DNA of 64,000 nucleotides from Proteiniclasticum ruminis DSM 24773 (GCF_000701905.1 NZ_KL370832.1:223357-287356), one strand, 5' to 3'. Shown: positions 1 to 8,891, numbered from the stretch's first letter. Made by a program: numbers and translations. Notes: generated from the letters alone by a model not told the origin.

Positions 1-1011
1 CACCGGTACAACCATTTTCATGGAGACAAGGAAAGAGGACTTCTATTCCTCCCGGTGGAACTCATTGACAACAATGGACCTGAATTGAGACGTATTGTGC
101 TTCAGTATGCAAAGGAATGGAACCTTCCGGAAGAATTCATCCAGTGGATGGAAGAGACCTGCTATTTTGCAAACACTCTGGTGGACCGCATTGTCACAGG
201 GTATCCTAGAGACGAAGTAAAAGAATACCACGAGAAGTTTGGCTACGAGGACAACCTCCTGGTGACCTCTGAAGTGTTCAATCTCTGGGTCATTGAAGCA
301 CCTAAAAAGTATGAGACGCTTTTCCCCATCCATAAAACCAGGGCCAATGTCATTTTCACCGATGATGTGCGTCCTTATAAGAAGAGAAAGGTCCGGATCC
401 TAAACGGCGGACATACCTCCACAGTACTGGCGGCATATCTTGCTGGCCATGATTATGTGGGTCAGTTCATTGAGGATGAAGTGTTCAACGGTTTCCTGAG
501 AAGCCTCATTTTTGATGAGATCATCCCCACCATTGATCTTCCAAAGGAAGAGCTGAAGGAATTTGCAGAAGCGGTTTTTGAGCGGTTTGGCAATCCTTAC
601 ATCAAGCATAGACTGCTGGACATCTCCTTAAATTCCGTATCCAAATTCACGGCAAGATGCCTGCCTACACTTTTGGATTTTGAGAAAGAGAACGGCAGAC
701 TGCCAGAAAGAATGGTCTTCTCCCTAGCTGCACTTCTGAAATTCTACCAGGTGGAGAAAAAGGAAGAAGGTTATGTGGGGATCCGTGAAAATGGGGAGAC
801 CTATCCAGTGAAGGATGACGAGGACAAACTGGCTTATTTTGAAAAGGCCTGGAAAGAGATGGGACTTCCAGAACTTGTGAAAGACGTTCTGGGAAAAGAA
901 GATCTCTGGCAGAGAAATCTTCTGGACGTGCCAGGACTATACGAAGCCACCCTCAAGCATCTTGAAAAGATCACACAAGATGGTGTCATCAGCACGCTGA
1001 AAGCACTATAG
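1..1011 (+). CDS. uxaB: Tagaturonate reductase (altronate oxidoreductase), 5' end outside window
   Basis: The reading frame is already open at base 1, so the start and roughly the first 150 residues (the NAD-binding Rossmann half) lie upstream; 336 residues are visible. The C-terminal mannitol-dehydrogenase-type domain is recognisable by LNGGHTSTVLAAYLAG, followed by the all-helical end. The family catalyses NADH-dependent reduction of tagaturonate to altronate in galacturonate breakdown. The next gene, 12 bases downstream, is altronate dehydratase, the following step, so the two form a hexuronate operon. The GTG at 55 lies inside the conserved LPVELIDNNG stretch and is not the real start. 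Confidence 0.9.
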   Translation, partial: HRYNHFHGDKERGLLFLPVELIDNNGPELRRIVLQYAKEWNLPEEFIQWMEETCYFANTLVDRIVTGYPRDEVKEYHEKFGYEDNLLVTSEVFNLWVIEAPKKYETLFPIHKTRANVIFTDDVRPYKKRKVRILNGGHTSTVLAAYLAGHDYVGQFIEDEVFNGFLRSLIFDEIIPTIDLPKEELKEFAEAVFERFGNPYIKHRLLDISLNSVSKFTARCLPTLLDFEKENGRLPERMVFSLAALLKFYQVEKKEEGYVGIRENGETYPVKDDEDKLAYFEKAWKEMGLPELVKDVLGKEDLWQRNLLDVPGLYEATLKHLEKITQDGVISTLKAL

Positions 1012-1023
1012 AAGGAGATAGAA

Positions 1024-2520
1024 ATGGAAGAGATGAATAAACTGTATCTGATCACAGAAAAAGACAATGTGGCTGTGGCCCTTCTTCCGGTTGTAGAGAA
1101 AGAAGAGCTTCAGGCAGGGGAAGAGAAGGTCACCGCCCTCACGGACATTCCTGTAGGTCATAAGATTGCACTGCGGGACATATCAGCGGGCGAAGACATC
1201 ATGAAATATGGTTTTTCCATTGGAATCGCCAAAGAAAACATCAAAAAAGGGGCGCATGTTCATACGCATAATGTGAAAACAGGCCTCCATGATCTTATGG
1301 AGTACCGCTATACCCCGAAAAGAGAAGACTACAGAGTTTTCGACGGACCTGAAACCTTCCTGGGTTACCGCAGGAAAAACGGTCTCGTGGGAATACGAAA
1401 TGAGCTGTGGATCGTCCCCACCGTGGGCTGTGTCAATGGCGTAGCGGAGCTCATCATTAAGAAGTTCAGAGAGCGCGTACAGCCGGAAGGCCTGGATGCC
1501 ATTGAGGTATTCAGTCACAATTATGGCTGCTCCCAGCTGGGAGATGACCACGAGAACACCAAGACCATTCTGGCGGATCTTGTGAAGCACCCCAATGCGG
1601 GAGGTGTTCTAGTTCTTGGCCTTGGCTGTGAGAACAACACCATGGAAGACTTCAGACTTGCCGTGGGAGAAGTGGATGAGGACCGGGTTCAGTTCATCGT
1701 GACCCAGCAGGTGGGCAATGAAATTGAAGAAGGCATCCGTGCCCTGACAAGAATCTATGAGGCCATGAAGGAAGACAGAAGGGTAGAAGTACCTGTGTCT
1801 GAACTGAAGATTGGTCTCAAATGCGGAGGCTCCGATGGATTCAGCGGCATCACCGCAAATCCGCTTCTTGGCAGATTCTCTGATTATCTTGTAGGAAAAG
1901 GAGGCACCACAATACTTACAGAAGTGCCTGAGATGTTCGGCGCGGAAACCATCCTCATGGACCGTGCGGTAGATGAAGAGGTCTTTGAGAAGACTGTGCA
2001 TCTCGTCAATGATTTCAAGCAGTACTTCATTGATAACAGACAGCCCATCTATGAAAATCCTTCTCCAGGAAACAAAGCTGGAGGCATCACCACACTGGAA
2101 GACAAGTCCCTGGGCTGCACCCAGAAGGGCGGAAGCTCCCTGGTGACCGATGTGCTGAAGTATGGGGAGCTTTCTTCCAAGAAGGGACTGAACCTTCTCA
2201 GCGCACCAGGAAACGACCTGGTAGCTTCCACAGCTCTCGGCGCCTCAGGATGTCATATGGTGCTCTTCACCACAGGAAGAGGAACCCCCTTTGGCAGCTT
2301 TGTCCCCACAGTGAAGATTTCCTCCAACTCCAGAATTTACGATCTGAAACCCCACTGGATTGATTTCAATGCCGGACAGATGCTGGATGGAATGGATTCA
2401 GATGACATGACCAAGGAGTTCATTTCCTACATCATCGATGTGGCCAGCGGAAAGCTTGTGAACAATGAAGAAGCGGGATTCCGTGAAATCTCCATCTTTA
2501 AAACCGGGGTCACCCTTTAG
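1024..2520 (+). CDS. uxaA: Altronate dehydratase
   Basis: This 498-residue protein has the full family length. It removes water from altronate to give 2-keto-3-deoxygluconate. The N-terminal ~95 residues form the SAF domain (AHVHTHNVKTGLHD), and the remainder is the catalytic UxaA/GarD domain with conserved cysteine motifs such as NYGCSQLGDD and LGCENNTMED, which belong to the Fe2+-dependent centre. The ATG at 1024 follows GAAGGAGATAG at a good distance. It is co-transcribed with uxaB and ends in a strong terminator. No kdgK or kdgA gene follows in the window. Confidence 0.93.
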   Translation: MEEMNKLYLITEKDNVAVALLPVVEKEELQAGEEKVTALTDIPVGHKIALRDISAGEDIMKYGFSIGIAKENIKKGAHVHTHNVKTGLHDLMEYRYTPKREDYRVFDGPETFLGYRRKNGLVGIRNELWIVPTVGCVNGVAELIIKKFRERVQPEGLDAIEVFSHNYGCSQLGDDHENTKTILADLVKHPNAGGVLVLGLGCENNTMEDFRLAVGEVDEDRVQFIVTQQVGNEIEEGIRALTRIYEAMKEDRRVEVPVSELKIGLKCGGSDGFSGITANPLLGRFSDYLVGKGGTTILTEVPEMFGAETILMDRAVDEEVFEKTVHLVNDFKQYFIDNRQPIYENPSPGNKAGGITTLEDKSLGCTQKGGSSLVTDVLKYGELSSKKGLNLLSAPGNDLVASTALGASGCHMVLFTTGRGTPFGSFVPTVKISSNSRIYDLKPHWIDFNAGQMLDGMDSDDMTKEFISYIIDVASGKLVNNEEAGFREISIFKTGVTL

Positions 2521-2547
2521 GGAGTATCCTGTAAAAGTATAAAAAAT

Positions 2548-2607
2548 GACCTTCCCCTTTATGGAATGCCAGGCCTAGGGCTTCTCCATGAAGAGGAAGG
2601 TCTTTTT
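2548..2607. terminator. Bidirectional intrinsic terminator after uxaA
   Basis: GACCTTCCyCTT pairs with AAGAGGAAGGTC across a ~30-base loop containing a second small hairpin, followed by TTTTT. On the other strand the A-run before the stem supplies the U-tail, so it can also end transcription of the converging small gene at 2629-2925. Confidence 0.8.
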
Positions 2608-2628
2608 AAATTTTGGAACCTTTGTCAT

Positions 2629-2925
2629 TTATTTTTGGCAGTAAATGGTGGAAAATAGAGGGTCATTCTTCTCATATCCGGCTCGTTCATGGGAAAAATC
2701 TTTACCGACGAACTGAACTGTGCCCATTTTCTCCACCTGATAAACATCCCAGGTATAGCTGTTGTCGTTTTTCTTGTTGAAACCTCCGGTCTGGAAGGCT
2801 TTCAGAAGGATCTCTCCATTTTCCCCGACACCGTAGATGTAGGGTTCTACAATCCGAACCAGTCCTTCGTACTCGAATTCAATGAGTTCTCCCTGATTGA
2901 TGGCTTCATATAGTGTTGTGTTCAT
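2629..2925 (-). CDS. Small WYL-like domain protein
   Basis: The 98-residue protein reads like an isolated WYL-type ligand-sensing fold: LIEFEYEGLVRIVEPYIYG, then a strand-turn-strand with LLKAFQTGG. In WYL domains this pattern (short beta strands, R near the start, P then Y) binds small ligands or nucleic acid. No helix-turn-helix is attached, so regulation by itself is unlikely. ATG at 2925 follows AAAGGAGATGATTTT. It stands alone, convergent with uxaA. Function is unknown; the WYL relationship is my reading of the pattern. Confidence 0.6.
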   Translation of the reverse strand: MNTTLYEAINQGELIEFEYEGLVRIVEPYIYGVGENGEILLKAFQTGGFNKKNDNSYTWDVYQVEKMGTVQFVGKDFSHERAGYEKNDPLFSTIYCQK

Positions 2926-3220
2926 AAAATCATCTCCTTTTACGTCTCTTCTTTGTTTTCATCTGCAAAAAACTGTATAGGTAGACCTTATCATGAAAAT
3001 ATGAGAAACCTTTGAAAAAAACGTTAACTCTTTTCTTTTCATGCTTTGCTGGAGATGAAGAAAGAGGAAATGATGCAGGAATAGAGTGAAAAAGATGTTG
3101 AGCTCCAAGGAGAAAAAGTGTTCTGTATATGGACGGAAACTGTAACATTTATGAAATCTTTACAGGAAACTGCTATGGTATCCTAAGAAATAGGAACAAA
3201 AGAAGAAAGGCGGTAATGAG
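2926..3220. other. Intergenic region, no gene seen
   Basis: It holds the divergent upstream regions of the minus-strand WYL-like gene and the plus-strand small membrane gene. A 72-codon minus frame exists here but has unusual composition (KKRRKRR end, no ribosome-binding site) and is not credible. Confidence 0.5.
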
Positions 3221-3355
3221 ATGGAGTTTTATATCGGACTGGGTATCGTTGTGGTTCTTGCACTGCTCATTCTTGTACCAACGAAGCTTAGGAAGTTGAG
3301 GAAGAAGCCTGAGGATGATTTGGACCGCTTCTTTGAGGAGAAGAAAGAAGAGTAA
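3221..3355 (+). CDS. Single-pass small membrane protein, 44 aa
   Basis: This gene encodes 44 residues: a hydrophobic helix (residues 4-19, YIGLGIVVVLALLILV), then a basic patch (KLRKLRKK), then an acidic tail. By the positive-inside rule the N-terminus is outside and the charged tail is cytoplasmic. AGAAAGG lies about ten bases before the ATG. It sits 44 bases before another single-pass membrane protein and is probably co-transcribed with it. I do not recognise a family. Confidence 0.55.
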   Translation: MEFYIGLGIVVVLALLILVPTKLRKLRKKPEDDLDRFFEEKKEE

Positions 3356-3399
3356 AAGAAAATCCTGAAATATTCCAGGAAAAGGAGGAGAAGCCACCC

Positions 3400-3795
3400 G
3401 TGGAGAAAGAACATCCCAAAAGCATACATTGTACTGGCGTATGCCGGTTTATGATTCCTGCCCTGGTGGTTCTTCTGCTTCTCTTCTCTGCGTACTATCT
3501 GGTGGAGGAAGCCAAAGGAAGACACGATAAAACCTTTGTAATTTTGACCCAGCGTGGAGAAGAGGTTTTACGGGTTCCTCTTAGAGATTCCAGCATGGAG
3601 ACCCGGGAAATTCCAATTGTCCATAAAGGGGAAGATTTAAAGCTGACTCTGGAGATTCGAGGAAAATCAGCAAGAATTCTGTCAAAGGACAAAATCAGGT
3701 ACAGTATGGAGAGTCTGTCAGAAAGCACCTGGATCCACGATAAGGAAGATATTTTTCTCTATGAGCCCTATGAACTGAAACTGTATTTCGAATAA
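3400..3795 (+). CDS. Membrane-anchored protein, possibly NusG-domain-II-like
   Basis: This 131-residue protein starts at GTG, chosen because AAAGGAGG sits eleven bases upstream. One transmembrane helix (about residues 17-35) anchors an extracytoplasmic beta-rich part: FVILTQRGEEVLRVPL, then TREIPI, then a RGKSARIL strand. That pattern resembles the NusG domain II (DUF1312-type) exported proteins, which read 'G-x-x-V-x-x-hPL ... E-hxI ... G-x-hxh'. However, the CPdxxCV motif usual at the end is absent. Assignment to that family is tentative and the role unknown. Confidence 0.55.
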   Translation: MEKEHPKSIHCTGVCRFMIPALVVLLLLFSAYYLVEEAKGRHDKTFVILTQRGEEVLRVPLRDSSMETREIPIVHKGEDLKLTLEIRGKSARILSKDKIRYSMESLSESTWIHDKEDIFLYEPYELKLYFE

Positions 3796-3853
3796 CGGAA
3801 TTGATCTTTATTGTTCTGCGGATCATACGATACGATAACATTTCAAATAGATA

Positions 3854-3888
3854 CAGATGCCTGTGATTTAGGTGTCTGCTTTTTTTTT
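3854..3888 (+). terminator. Intrinsic terminator
   Basis: CAGATGCCT pairs with AGGTGTCTG (two G-U pairs) around a seven-base loop and is followed by CTTTTTTTTT. It ends the two-gene small membrane unit. Confidence 0.8.
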
Positions 3889-3963
3889 GTGTGATACAAT
3901 GTAAAGTAGGAGAATTTTTGGAACTACAGGAATTTAAATTAAGAATTGGAAGGATGAGTAAAT

Positions 3964-4911
3964 ATGGCGTATCTCATAGGCATTGATCTTGGAGGCACAA
4001 AGATACATACAGCACTGACAACGAAAGACGGCGTGATTTTGAAGGAGGCTGTTCTTCCAACCCTCGCAGAGGAAGGGGAAGAAAAAGTGCTGGAGAGAAT
4101 CCTTCAGAGCATTGAAGAGGTTATCGTAAAAGGAGCCATCAGAAGAGATGAACTTCTTTCTATCGGCATAGGCGCACCGGGACTCATCGACCAGAAAGAG
4201 GGCGTCATCCTCACTGCAGCGAATCTTCCCTTTGAGAACTATCCTCTTTCTGATGCCATTGAGAGGGTGTATCAGGTACCTGTGAAGGTAGAGAACGATG
4301 GCAATGCGGCTCTATTGGGAGAGTATCACCTGGGGGAGCGAAAGAAGACGAAGAACCTTGTTTATATGACTGTCTCCACAGGTGTGGGCGGTGCTGCCAT
4401 GGTGGAGGGAAATCTTCTCTTAGGGGCAAAAGGTGCAGCCTTTGAAGTAGGCCATATGCCTCTTGTGAAGGACAGCAGTATCCTTTGCGGGTGTGGTCAG
4501 TATGGCCATGTGGAAAGTTATGTATCTGGCACCGGCATCCGTCGGGCCATGGAACGGGCATTGAAGAGTGGTGAAAAGTCTTCTATAAAAGAAGGAACTC
4601 ACTTTGGTACTCGTGAGATCTATGAAGCGTCAAAAATGGGAGATGCACTGTCTTGTAAAATTCTGGAGGAAGCCTACGCGTATCTTGGCATGACGGTTTC
4701 TCAGGTTCTCACCTTGCTGAATCCCGAAGTGGTGATTCTAGGGGGAGGGGTTTCCTTCATTGGTGAGGATTTTTTAAAGAGGGTGCAGCACCATACTCAA
4801 AAGCATACATTGCCTCTGATCTATGAGGCTTGCGAAATCAGGCTCTCCTCCTTCAAGGAAAAGACAGGAGTGATGGGTGCTGTGGCGGTTGCTCTTTCAG
4901 AAATGGAGTAG
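3964..4911 (+). CDS. ROK-family sugar kinase (glucokinase-like)
   Basis: At 315 residues it is typical for ROK kinases. IDLGGTKIHTAL at the N-terminus is the phosphate-1 ATP motif, GIGAPGLID the substrate region, and VENDGNAALLGEYHLG carries the catalytic aspartate. The zinc motif reads CGCGQYGHVES, where the usual third cysteine of CxCGxxGCxE is histidine, a substitution that can still bind metal. It likely phosphorylates glucose or another hexose or N-acyl hexosamine. A LacI regulator follows 35 bases downstream and may control it; the exact sugar cannot be told. Confidence 0.85.
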   Translation: MAYLIGIDLGGTKIHTALTTKDGVILKEAVLPTLAEEGEEKVLERILQSIEEVIVKGAIRRDELLSIGIGAPGLIDQKEGVILTAANLPFENYPLSDAIERVYQVPVKVENDGNAALLGEYHLGERKKTKNLVYMTVSTGVGGAAMVEGNLLLGAKGAAFEVGHMPLVKDSSILCGCGQYGHVESYVSGTGIRRAMERALKSGEKSSIKEGTHFGTREIYEASKMGDALSCKILEEAYAYLGMTVSQVLTLLNPEVVILGGGVSFIGEDFLKRVQHHTQKHTLPLIYEACEIRLSSFKEKTGVMGAVAVALSEME

Positions 4912-4946
4912 AGTCATCTCACTTCAGAAAGGAATAAGGGTAAAAA

Positions 4947-5954
4947 ATGTCAGTGACCATGAAAAATATAGCCATGAGATGTGGCGTCTCTGTGGCCACC
5001 GTATCCAAGGTGCTTAATGAGAAGGATGAGGATGTTTCGGATCTGACCAGGGAACTGGTGAAAAAGACCAGTAAAGAGATGGGCTACGTGATGAATGCTC
5101 TGGCTCGGAGCATGAAAACCAAAAACACCAAAACCTTGGGCATCATGATGCCGGATATCAAGAATGCCTTCTATACGGATATCTGCCGGGGAGCGGAGGA
5201 TATGGCCATGAAAAATGGATATTCTCTGTTTCTCTGCAATACCGACGATAAGATTGAAAAAGAGATCCATTATCTGGAAAAACTCATGGAAAAGCAGGTG
5301 GATGGAATCATCATCATTGCCTCCATGGAAAGAAACACTAAAATGGAAGAAATCCAGAAAATGAATGTGCCCTTTGCGGTGCTAAACAATAATACTCATT
5401 ATCCTGGATGGAGTGTCCAGGTGATGGCGGACAATGAGAACGGGATGCGGCAAGCAGTGAACCACCTGGCCTCATTAGGACACAGAAGAATCTTCTATCT
5501 CTCTGGGGAAACGATACTTCCTTTTAACGCGGACAGATTGAAGGGATACAAGGAAGGCCTTGCTGACTGGAGCATTCCCTATGATGAGCATCTTTTGGGA
5601 AGTACAGAGTTTTCCCTGGAAGCGGCTAAATGCTATTTCAAGCTTCATGGCTTGCCAGAAGGCGTTACGGCGGTTTGCACCGGCAATGATCTCATGGCCC
5701 TGGGTGTGCTTCAGTGGGCTTATGAGGCCGGGCTTCGAATTCCGGAAGATCTTTCTCTGGTGGGTTATGACGATTCCATCTTAGCCAGAGTGACCTCTCC
5801 AAAGCTCACCAGTATCCATCAGCAGAGCTACCGGTCTGGAGAACTTCTGGTGGAAGAGCTTCTCAAACAGATCGAAGGGCAGAAGGAGCCAAAGACGGTA
5901 TATCTTAATAGCTCACTGATGAAAAGAGAATCCACGGGGCCTGTGCCACGATAA
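4947..5954 (+). CDS. LacI-family transcriptional regulator
   Basis: At 335 residues it is full length. Residues 4-50 form the LacI helix-turn-helix and hinge (KNIAMRCGVSVATVSKVLNE ... GYVMNALARSMKT). A periplasmic-binding-type effector domain follows (GIMMPDIKNAFY, VDGIIIIAS, GHRRIFYLSG, TAVCTGNDLMALG, GYDDS). It sits directly behind the ROK kinase in the same direction, so it probably senses the related sugar or phosphosugar. No clear palindromic operator was found in front of the kinase gene. Confidence 0.88.
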   Translation: MSVTMKNIAMRCGVSVATVSKVLNEKDEDVSDLTRELVKKTSKEMGYVMNALARSMKTKNTKTLGIMMPDIKNAFYTDICRGAEDMAMKNGYSLFLCNTDDKIEKEIHYLEKLMEKQVDGIIIIASMERNTKMEEIQKMNVPFAVLNNNTHYPGWSVQVMADNENGMRQAVNHLASLGHRRIFYLSGETILPFNADRLKGYKEGLADWSIPYDEHLLGSTEFSLEAAKCYFKLHGLPEGVTAVCTGNDLMALGVLQWAYEAGLRIPEDLSLVGYDDSILARVTSPKLTSIHQQSYRSGELLVEELLKQIEGQKEPKTVYLNSSLMKRESTGPVPR

Positions 5955-6069
5955 AGATGAAGTTTTCCAGGTGTTCTGCTTGATATGAAGGGGTAGAAAA
6001 GGGACAAGAAACCTATTCAAAACCATACAGAAAATACTAAAAACTTTTCCTTTCTCTGGAACATCATGG

Positions 6070-6075
6070 TATAAT
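6070..6075 (+). promoter_or_regulatory. Extended -10 promoter before the tyrosine kinase gene
   Basis: TGGTATAAT (TG-N-TATAAT) lies 55 bases before the ATG. The -35 region is poor, as is common with extended -10 promoters. Confidence 0.55.
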
Positions 6076-6129
6076 GTACTATGAATTTAGTCTATGCAAA
6101 AGAAGTAAGATAAGAACTTGGAGGAACGC

Positions 6130-6840
6130 ATGAAATCAAATTTAGTGACTCTCACCGACAGCAAGTCTGTTGCAGCAGAGGCTTACCGTACCTTAAGAAC
6201 CAATATACAGTTTTCATCCTATGATCAGGAAGTGAGGGTCATCACTGTGACCTCCTCAAGACCAGCGGAAGGGAAATCCACTGTAGCCTGCAACATGGCC
6301 ATCACTTTTGCGGAAAACGGGAAAAAGGTGCTTCTGGTGGATACGGATCTACGCCGTCCCACCGTACATAAAAAGTTTAAACTGCCAAACTCTTTAGGGA
6401 TCGTCAATGTCATCATGAACATGGAGATGCTTCATGAAGTAGTGCATCATGATGTGACAGAAGGACTGGACATCATCACCAGTGGTGTGATCCCGCCCAA
6501 TCCTTCAGAGCTTTTAGGCAGCAGGAAGTTCCAGAGATTTATTGATGAGATGAGAGACCAGTATGACACCATCATTTTAGACTCGCCACCACTTCTAGCG
6601 GTGACGGATGCTCAGGTACTGACCACCTTAAGTGACGGTACCGTGGTGGTTGCGCAGCATGGCGTCACCAAAAAGGATGAGATCTCTCAGGCAAAGGATC
6701 TTTTGGAAAAAGTAAAAGGAAATATTCTTGGAGTGGTGCTCAGTCAGATTCCGCCTGAGGACAATGGATACTACTATTACTACTCCTATGAGGACAAGAA
6801 GACAGCAGCAGCAAAAAATCCAAGACGTTCCAAGAAATAA
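6130..6840 (+). CDS. cpsD: CpsD/CapB-type bacterial tyrosine kinase
   Basis: This 236-residue cytoplasmic BY-kinase has Walker A SSRPAEGKST, Walker A' VLLVDTDLRRP and Walker B IILDSPP. Its tail carries a tyrosine cluster (GYYYYYSYED), the autophosphorylation site of this family. ATG 6130 is chosen because TTGGAGG lies just upstream; the TTG at 6118 is part of that ribosome-binding site. Such kinases work with a CpsC-type membrane activator in capsule or exopolysaccharide export, but no activator or glycosyltransferase is encoded nearby. The matching phosphatase is the next gene. Confidence 0.9.
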   Translation: MKSNLVTLTDSKSVAAEAYRTLRTNIQFSSYDQEVRVITVTSSRPAEGKSTVACNMAITFAENGKKVLLVDTDLRRPTVHKKFKLPNSLGIVNVIMNMEMLHEVVHHDVTEGLDIITSGVIPPNPSELLGSRKFQRFIDEMRDQYDTIILDSPPLLAVTDAQVLTTLSDGTVVVAQHGVTKKDEISQAKDLLEKVKGNILGVVLSQIPPEDNGYYYYYSYEDKKTAAAKNPRRSKK

Positions 6841-6842
6841 AC

Positions 6843-6876
6843 GAAAGAAAGAAGCTGAAATTCAGCTTCTTTCTTT
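6843..6876 (+). terminator. Perfect hairpin between kinase and phosphatase genes
   Basis: AAAGAAAGAAGCTGAA is followed directly by its perfect complement, ending in CTTTCTTTA. It may act as a partial terminator that lowers phosphatase expression relative to the kinase. Confidence 0.6.
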
Positions 6877-6892
6877 ATGAGAGGAGATTAGA

Positions 6893-7693
6893 ATGGTAGA
6901 TTTTCACAGCCATGTGCTGTTTGATGTGGACGATGGCAGCGAAAACCTGGAGATGTCCATGAAGATGATCGAACAGTCCATTTCGGAAGGTGTCCGGATT
7001 CTGGCGCTGACCCCCCATCATATCAAAGGGCTTTTTGAAGAAGCCATGGAAAACAAAGAATCCTATGAGGAGAAGTTCCAGTTTTTAAAGAAAAAGTATG
7101 AAGACCGGATTGAACTGGTGAAATCAGTGGAGCTCATGATCCGTGAAGACCTCTTAGAAGAGCTCCAGACCGGGAAAACCTTCGGGTATGGTGGCTCCAA
7201 GACCGTTCTTGTGGAGCTTAATCTCATAGATGTGCCCACTTACGCGGAAGGGCTTTTCTACAAAATGATGAAGGAAGGGTATCAGGTGATTCTGGCACAT
7301 CCGGAAAGAAACAAAGCCCTGAGGGAAGATCCGGAGCTAATCTACCATCTTCATGATCTGGGGGTTCTTTTTCAGCTCAATGCAGGCAGCCTTCTGGGTC
7401 AGTTTGGGGAGAAGGTTACAAAGTTCTCGAAAGAACTCATCAAAGTGAACCTCATCCATGCCATCGGTTCCGACGGCCATAAGGACAAGGTCCGGGATAT
7501 GAGAATCAAGCATGCCTATGAAGAAATGAGAAGCCTCAATCCTGAGGCTTATGAAAGACTTTTGGTAAACAGTGAAAAACTGATCCGGGGAGAGGCTGTA
7601 GAGGTGCTTCCCTATAAACCTTGGACAGAAAGTGTGAAGGTTCGGGTAAAGAAGAAAAAAAAGAAGAGCTTCCTGGCCCTTCTTGGATTTTAA
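6893..7693 (+). CDS. cpsB: CpsB/CapC-type tyrosine-protein phosphatase (PHP domain)
   Basis: This 266-residue PHP-superfamily metal-dependent phosphatase has N-terminal MVDFHSHVLFDVDDGS and then TPHH and ILAHPERN metal-binding motifs, and GSDGHKD near the end. The family dephosphorylates the tyrosine cluster of the CpsD kinase, which is encoded immediately upstream. AGAGGAGATTAGA precedes the ATG. The C-terminus is lysine-rich (VKKKKKKS), which could favour membrane contact. The pair is isolated from any polysaccharide cluster here. Confidence 0.9.
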   Translation: MVDFHSHVLFDVDDGSENLEMSMKMIEQSISEGVRILALTPHHIKGLFEEAMENKESYEEKFQFLKKKYEDRIELVKSVELMIREDLLEELQTGKTFGYGGSKTVLVELNLIDVPTYAEGLFYKMMKEGYQVILAHPERNKALREDPELIYHLHDLGVLFQLNAGSLLGQFGEKVTKFSKELIKVNLIHAIGSDGHKDKVRDMRIKHAYEEMRSLNPEAYERLLVNSEKLIRGEAVEVLPYKPWTESVKVRVKKKKKKSFLALLGF

Positions 7694-7696
7694 GAT

Positions 7697-7730
7697 AAAA
7701 GCGTGCAGTACTAACAGCTGCACGCTTTTT
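7697..7730. terminator. Bidirectional intrinsic terminator
   Basis: AAAAGCGTGCAG pairs perfectly with CTGCACGCTTTTT around a nine-base loop, between two converging genes. Confidence 0.88.
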
Positions 7731-7735
7731 CCATT

Positions 7736-8809
7736 TTATTTCTTAGGTTCTGATTCCCTGGGGACGCCTGTGGAGTTTCTTACCACCAGCTCATGTTTAA
7801 AAAGAATCTTTGTGGAGGTGAAGGGATAGGAAGGTGTGTTTCTTCTTTTCCGGATCATTTCCACGGCAAACTGGCCTTTATTGATGATGAAATGCTCAAT
7901 GGTGGTGAGAGAGATGTTTCTGAACTTCGATGGAAAAAGATTGTCAAATCCGCAGATGGAGTAATCCTCTGGGATTCTCTGTTTTTTTTCCTGGAGGGCA
8001 TCCATGACGCCATAAGCCACCATGTCATTGATGGCTACAATGGCGGTGATGTCTTTATGCTTCAGAAGCTCCATGGTGAGGTCATATCCCACCTCCCGCT
8101 CAAAGTCCACATTGGACATTTCTGCAGCAGGGGTGATGTTTTTGCTTTTCACCAGCACCCGTCCTTTAGGACAGAGTTTTTTGTAAGTTTCCAGAACGCC
8201 TTGTAGTCTTCTCACACGTGAGGTGTAGATGGGATCTATGGTGGTGGACACGTAGGCGATATTTTTATGTCCCAGTTCTATGAGATGCTCCGCCAGAAGC
8301 ACTCCTGCGGCGTAATTGTTTACTTCTACTGTATCCAGCTCCATATCATGGACCTTGTCGTTGACAATGACCACAGGAATGGTTTCATTGATCTCTTCCA
8401 GAAGCTCCGTATTATACGGGGTCATGGTGCAGATGATGCCAAAGAGGTTACTGCCCTTCACCTGGTTCAGATACTCCAGCTCTCTTCCTTTGTCCCTAAA
8501 GGTATTCTGGATGATCACATGCAGTCCGTAGGTATTTGCCTCCTGCTCAATGGCCTGGGCCAAAGTGGCGAAATAGGGATTGGATACAGAAGGGCAAAAT
8601 ACAAGGATGGTATCTTTATTAAAAAGATGGACTACATTCTTGCTGGGGTCTTTTTTATTATATCCCAGGATCTTTGCAGCATCCTGTACTTTTTTCACGG
8701 TCTCCTCCAGAAATGTGACACCTTTTTTCTCGTTGAGAATCATCGAGACCGCACTTTTGGACACACCTGCCAGCTTTGCGATGTCATCAAGGGTTGCTTT
8801 TCGTTTCAT
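7736..8809 (-). CDS. LacI-family transcriptional regulator
   Basis: This regulator has 357 residues from the ATG at 8809; an upstream extension to 9001 lacks family similarity, and the protein proper starts MKRKATLDDIAKLAGVSKSA. The HTH and hinge cover residues 4-52, and the ligand-binding domain follows (ILVFCPSVSNPYFATLAQ, GIICTM, GHKNIAYVST, AIVAINDMVAYG, GFDN). It is divergent from cutC with a 233-base shared upstream region containing a GAACCGGTTC palindrome, so it may regulate itself and cutC. The effector is unknown. Confidence 0.88.
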   Translation of the reverse strand: MKRKATLDDIAKLAGVSKSAVSMILNEKKGVTFLEETVKKVQDAAKILGYNKKDPSKNVVHLFNKDTILVFCPSVSNPYFATLAQAIEQEANTYGLHVIIQNTFRDKGRELEYLNQVKGSNLFGIICTMTPYNTELLEEINETIPVVIVNDKVHDMELDTVEVNNYAAGVLLAEHLIELGHKNIAYVSTTIDPIYTSRVRRLQGVLETYKKLCPKGRVLVKSKNITPAAEMSNVDFEREVGYDLTMELLKHKDITAIVAINDMVAYGVMDALQEKKQRIPEDYSICGFDNLFPSKFRNISLTTIEHFIINKGQFAVEMIRKRRNTPSYPFTSTKILFKHELVVRNSTGVPRESEPKK

Positions 8810-8881
8810 GTAAACCTTACCTTTCGTGCATGATACACTTAGTATAGCTGATTTTTGCAAGGATTGGAATATGGCTTCCAA

Positions 8882-8891
8882 GAACCGGTTC
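8882..8891. promoter_or_regulatory. Candidate LacI-type operator palindrome
   Basis: GAACCGGTTC is a perfect palindrome with a central CG step, the shape favoured by LacI-family dimers. It lies between the divergent lacI-type gene and cutC. Function is inferred from position only. Confidence 0.35.
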
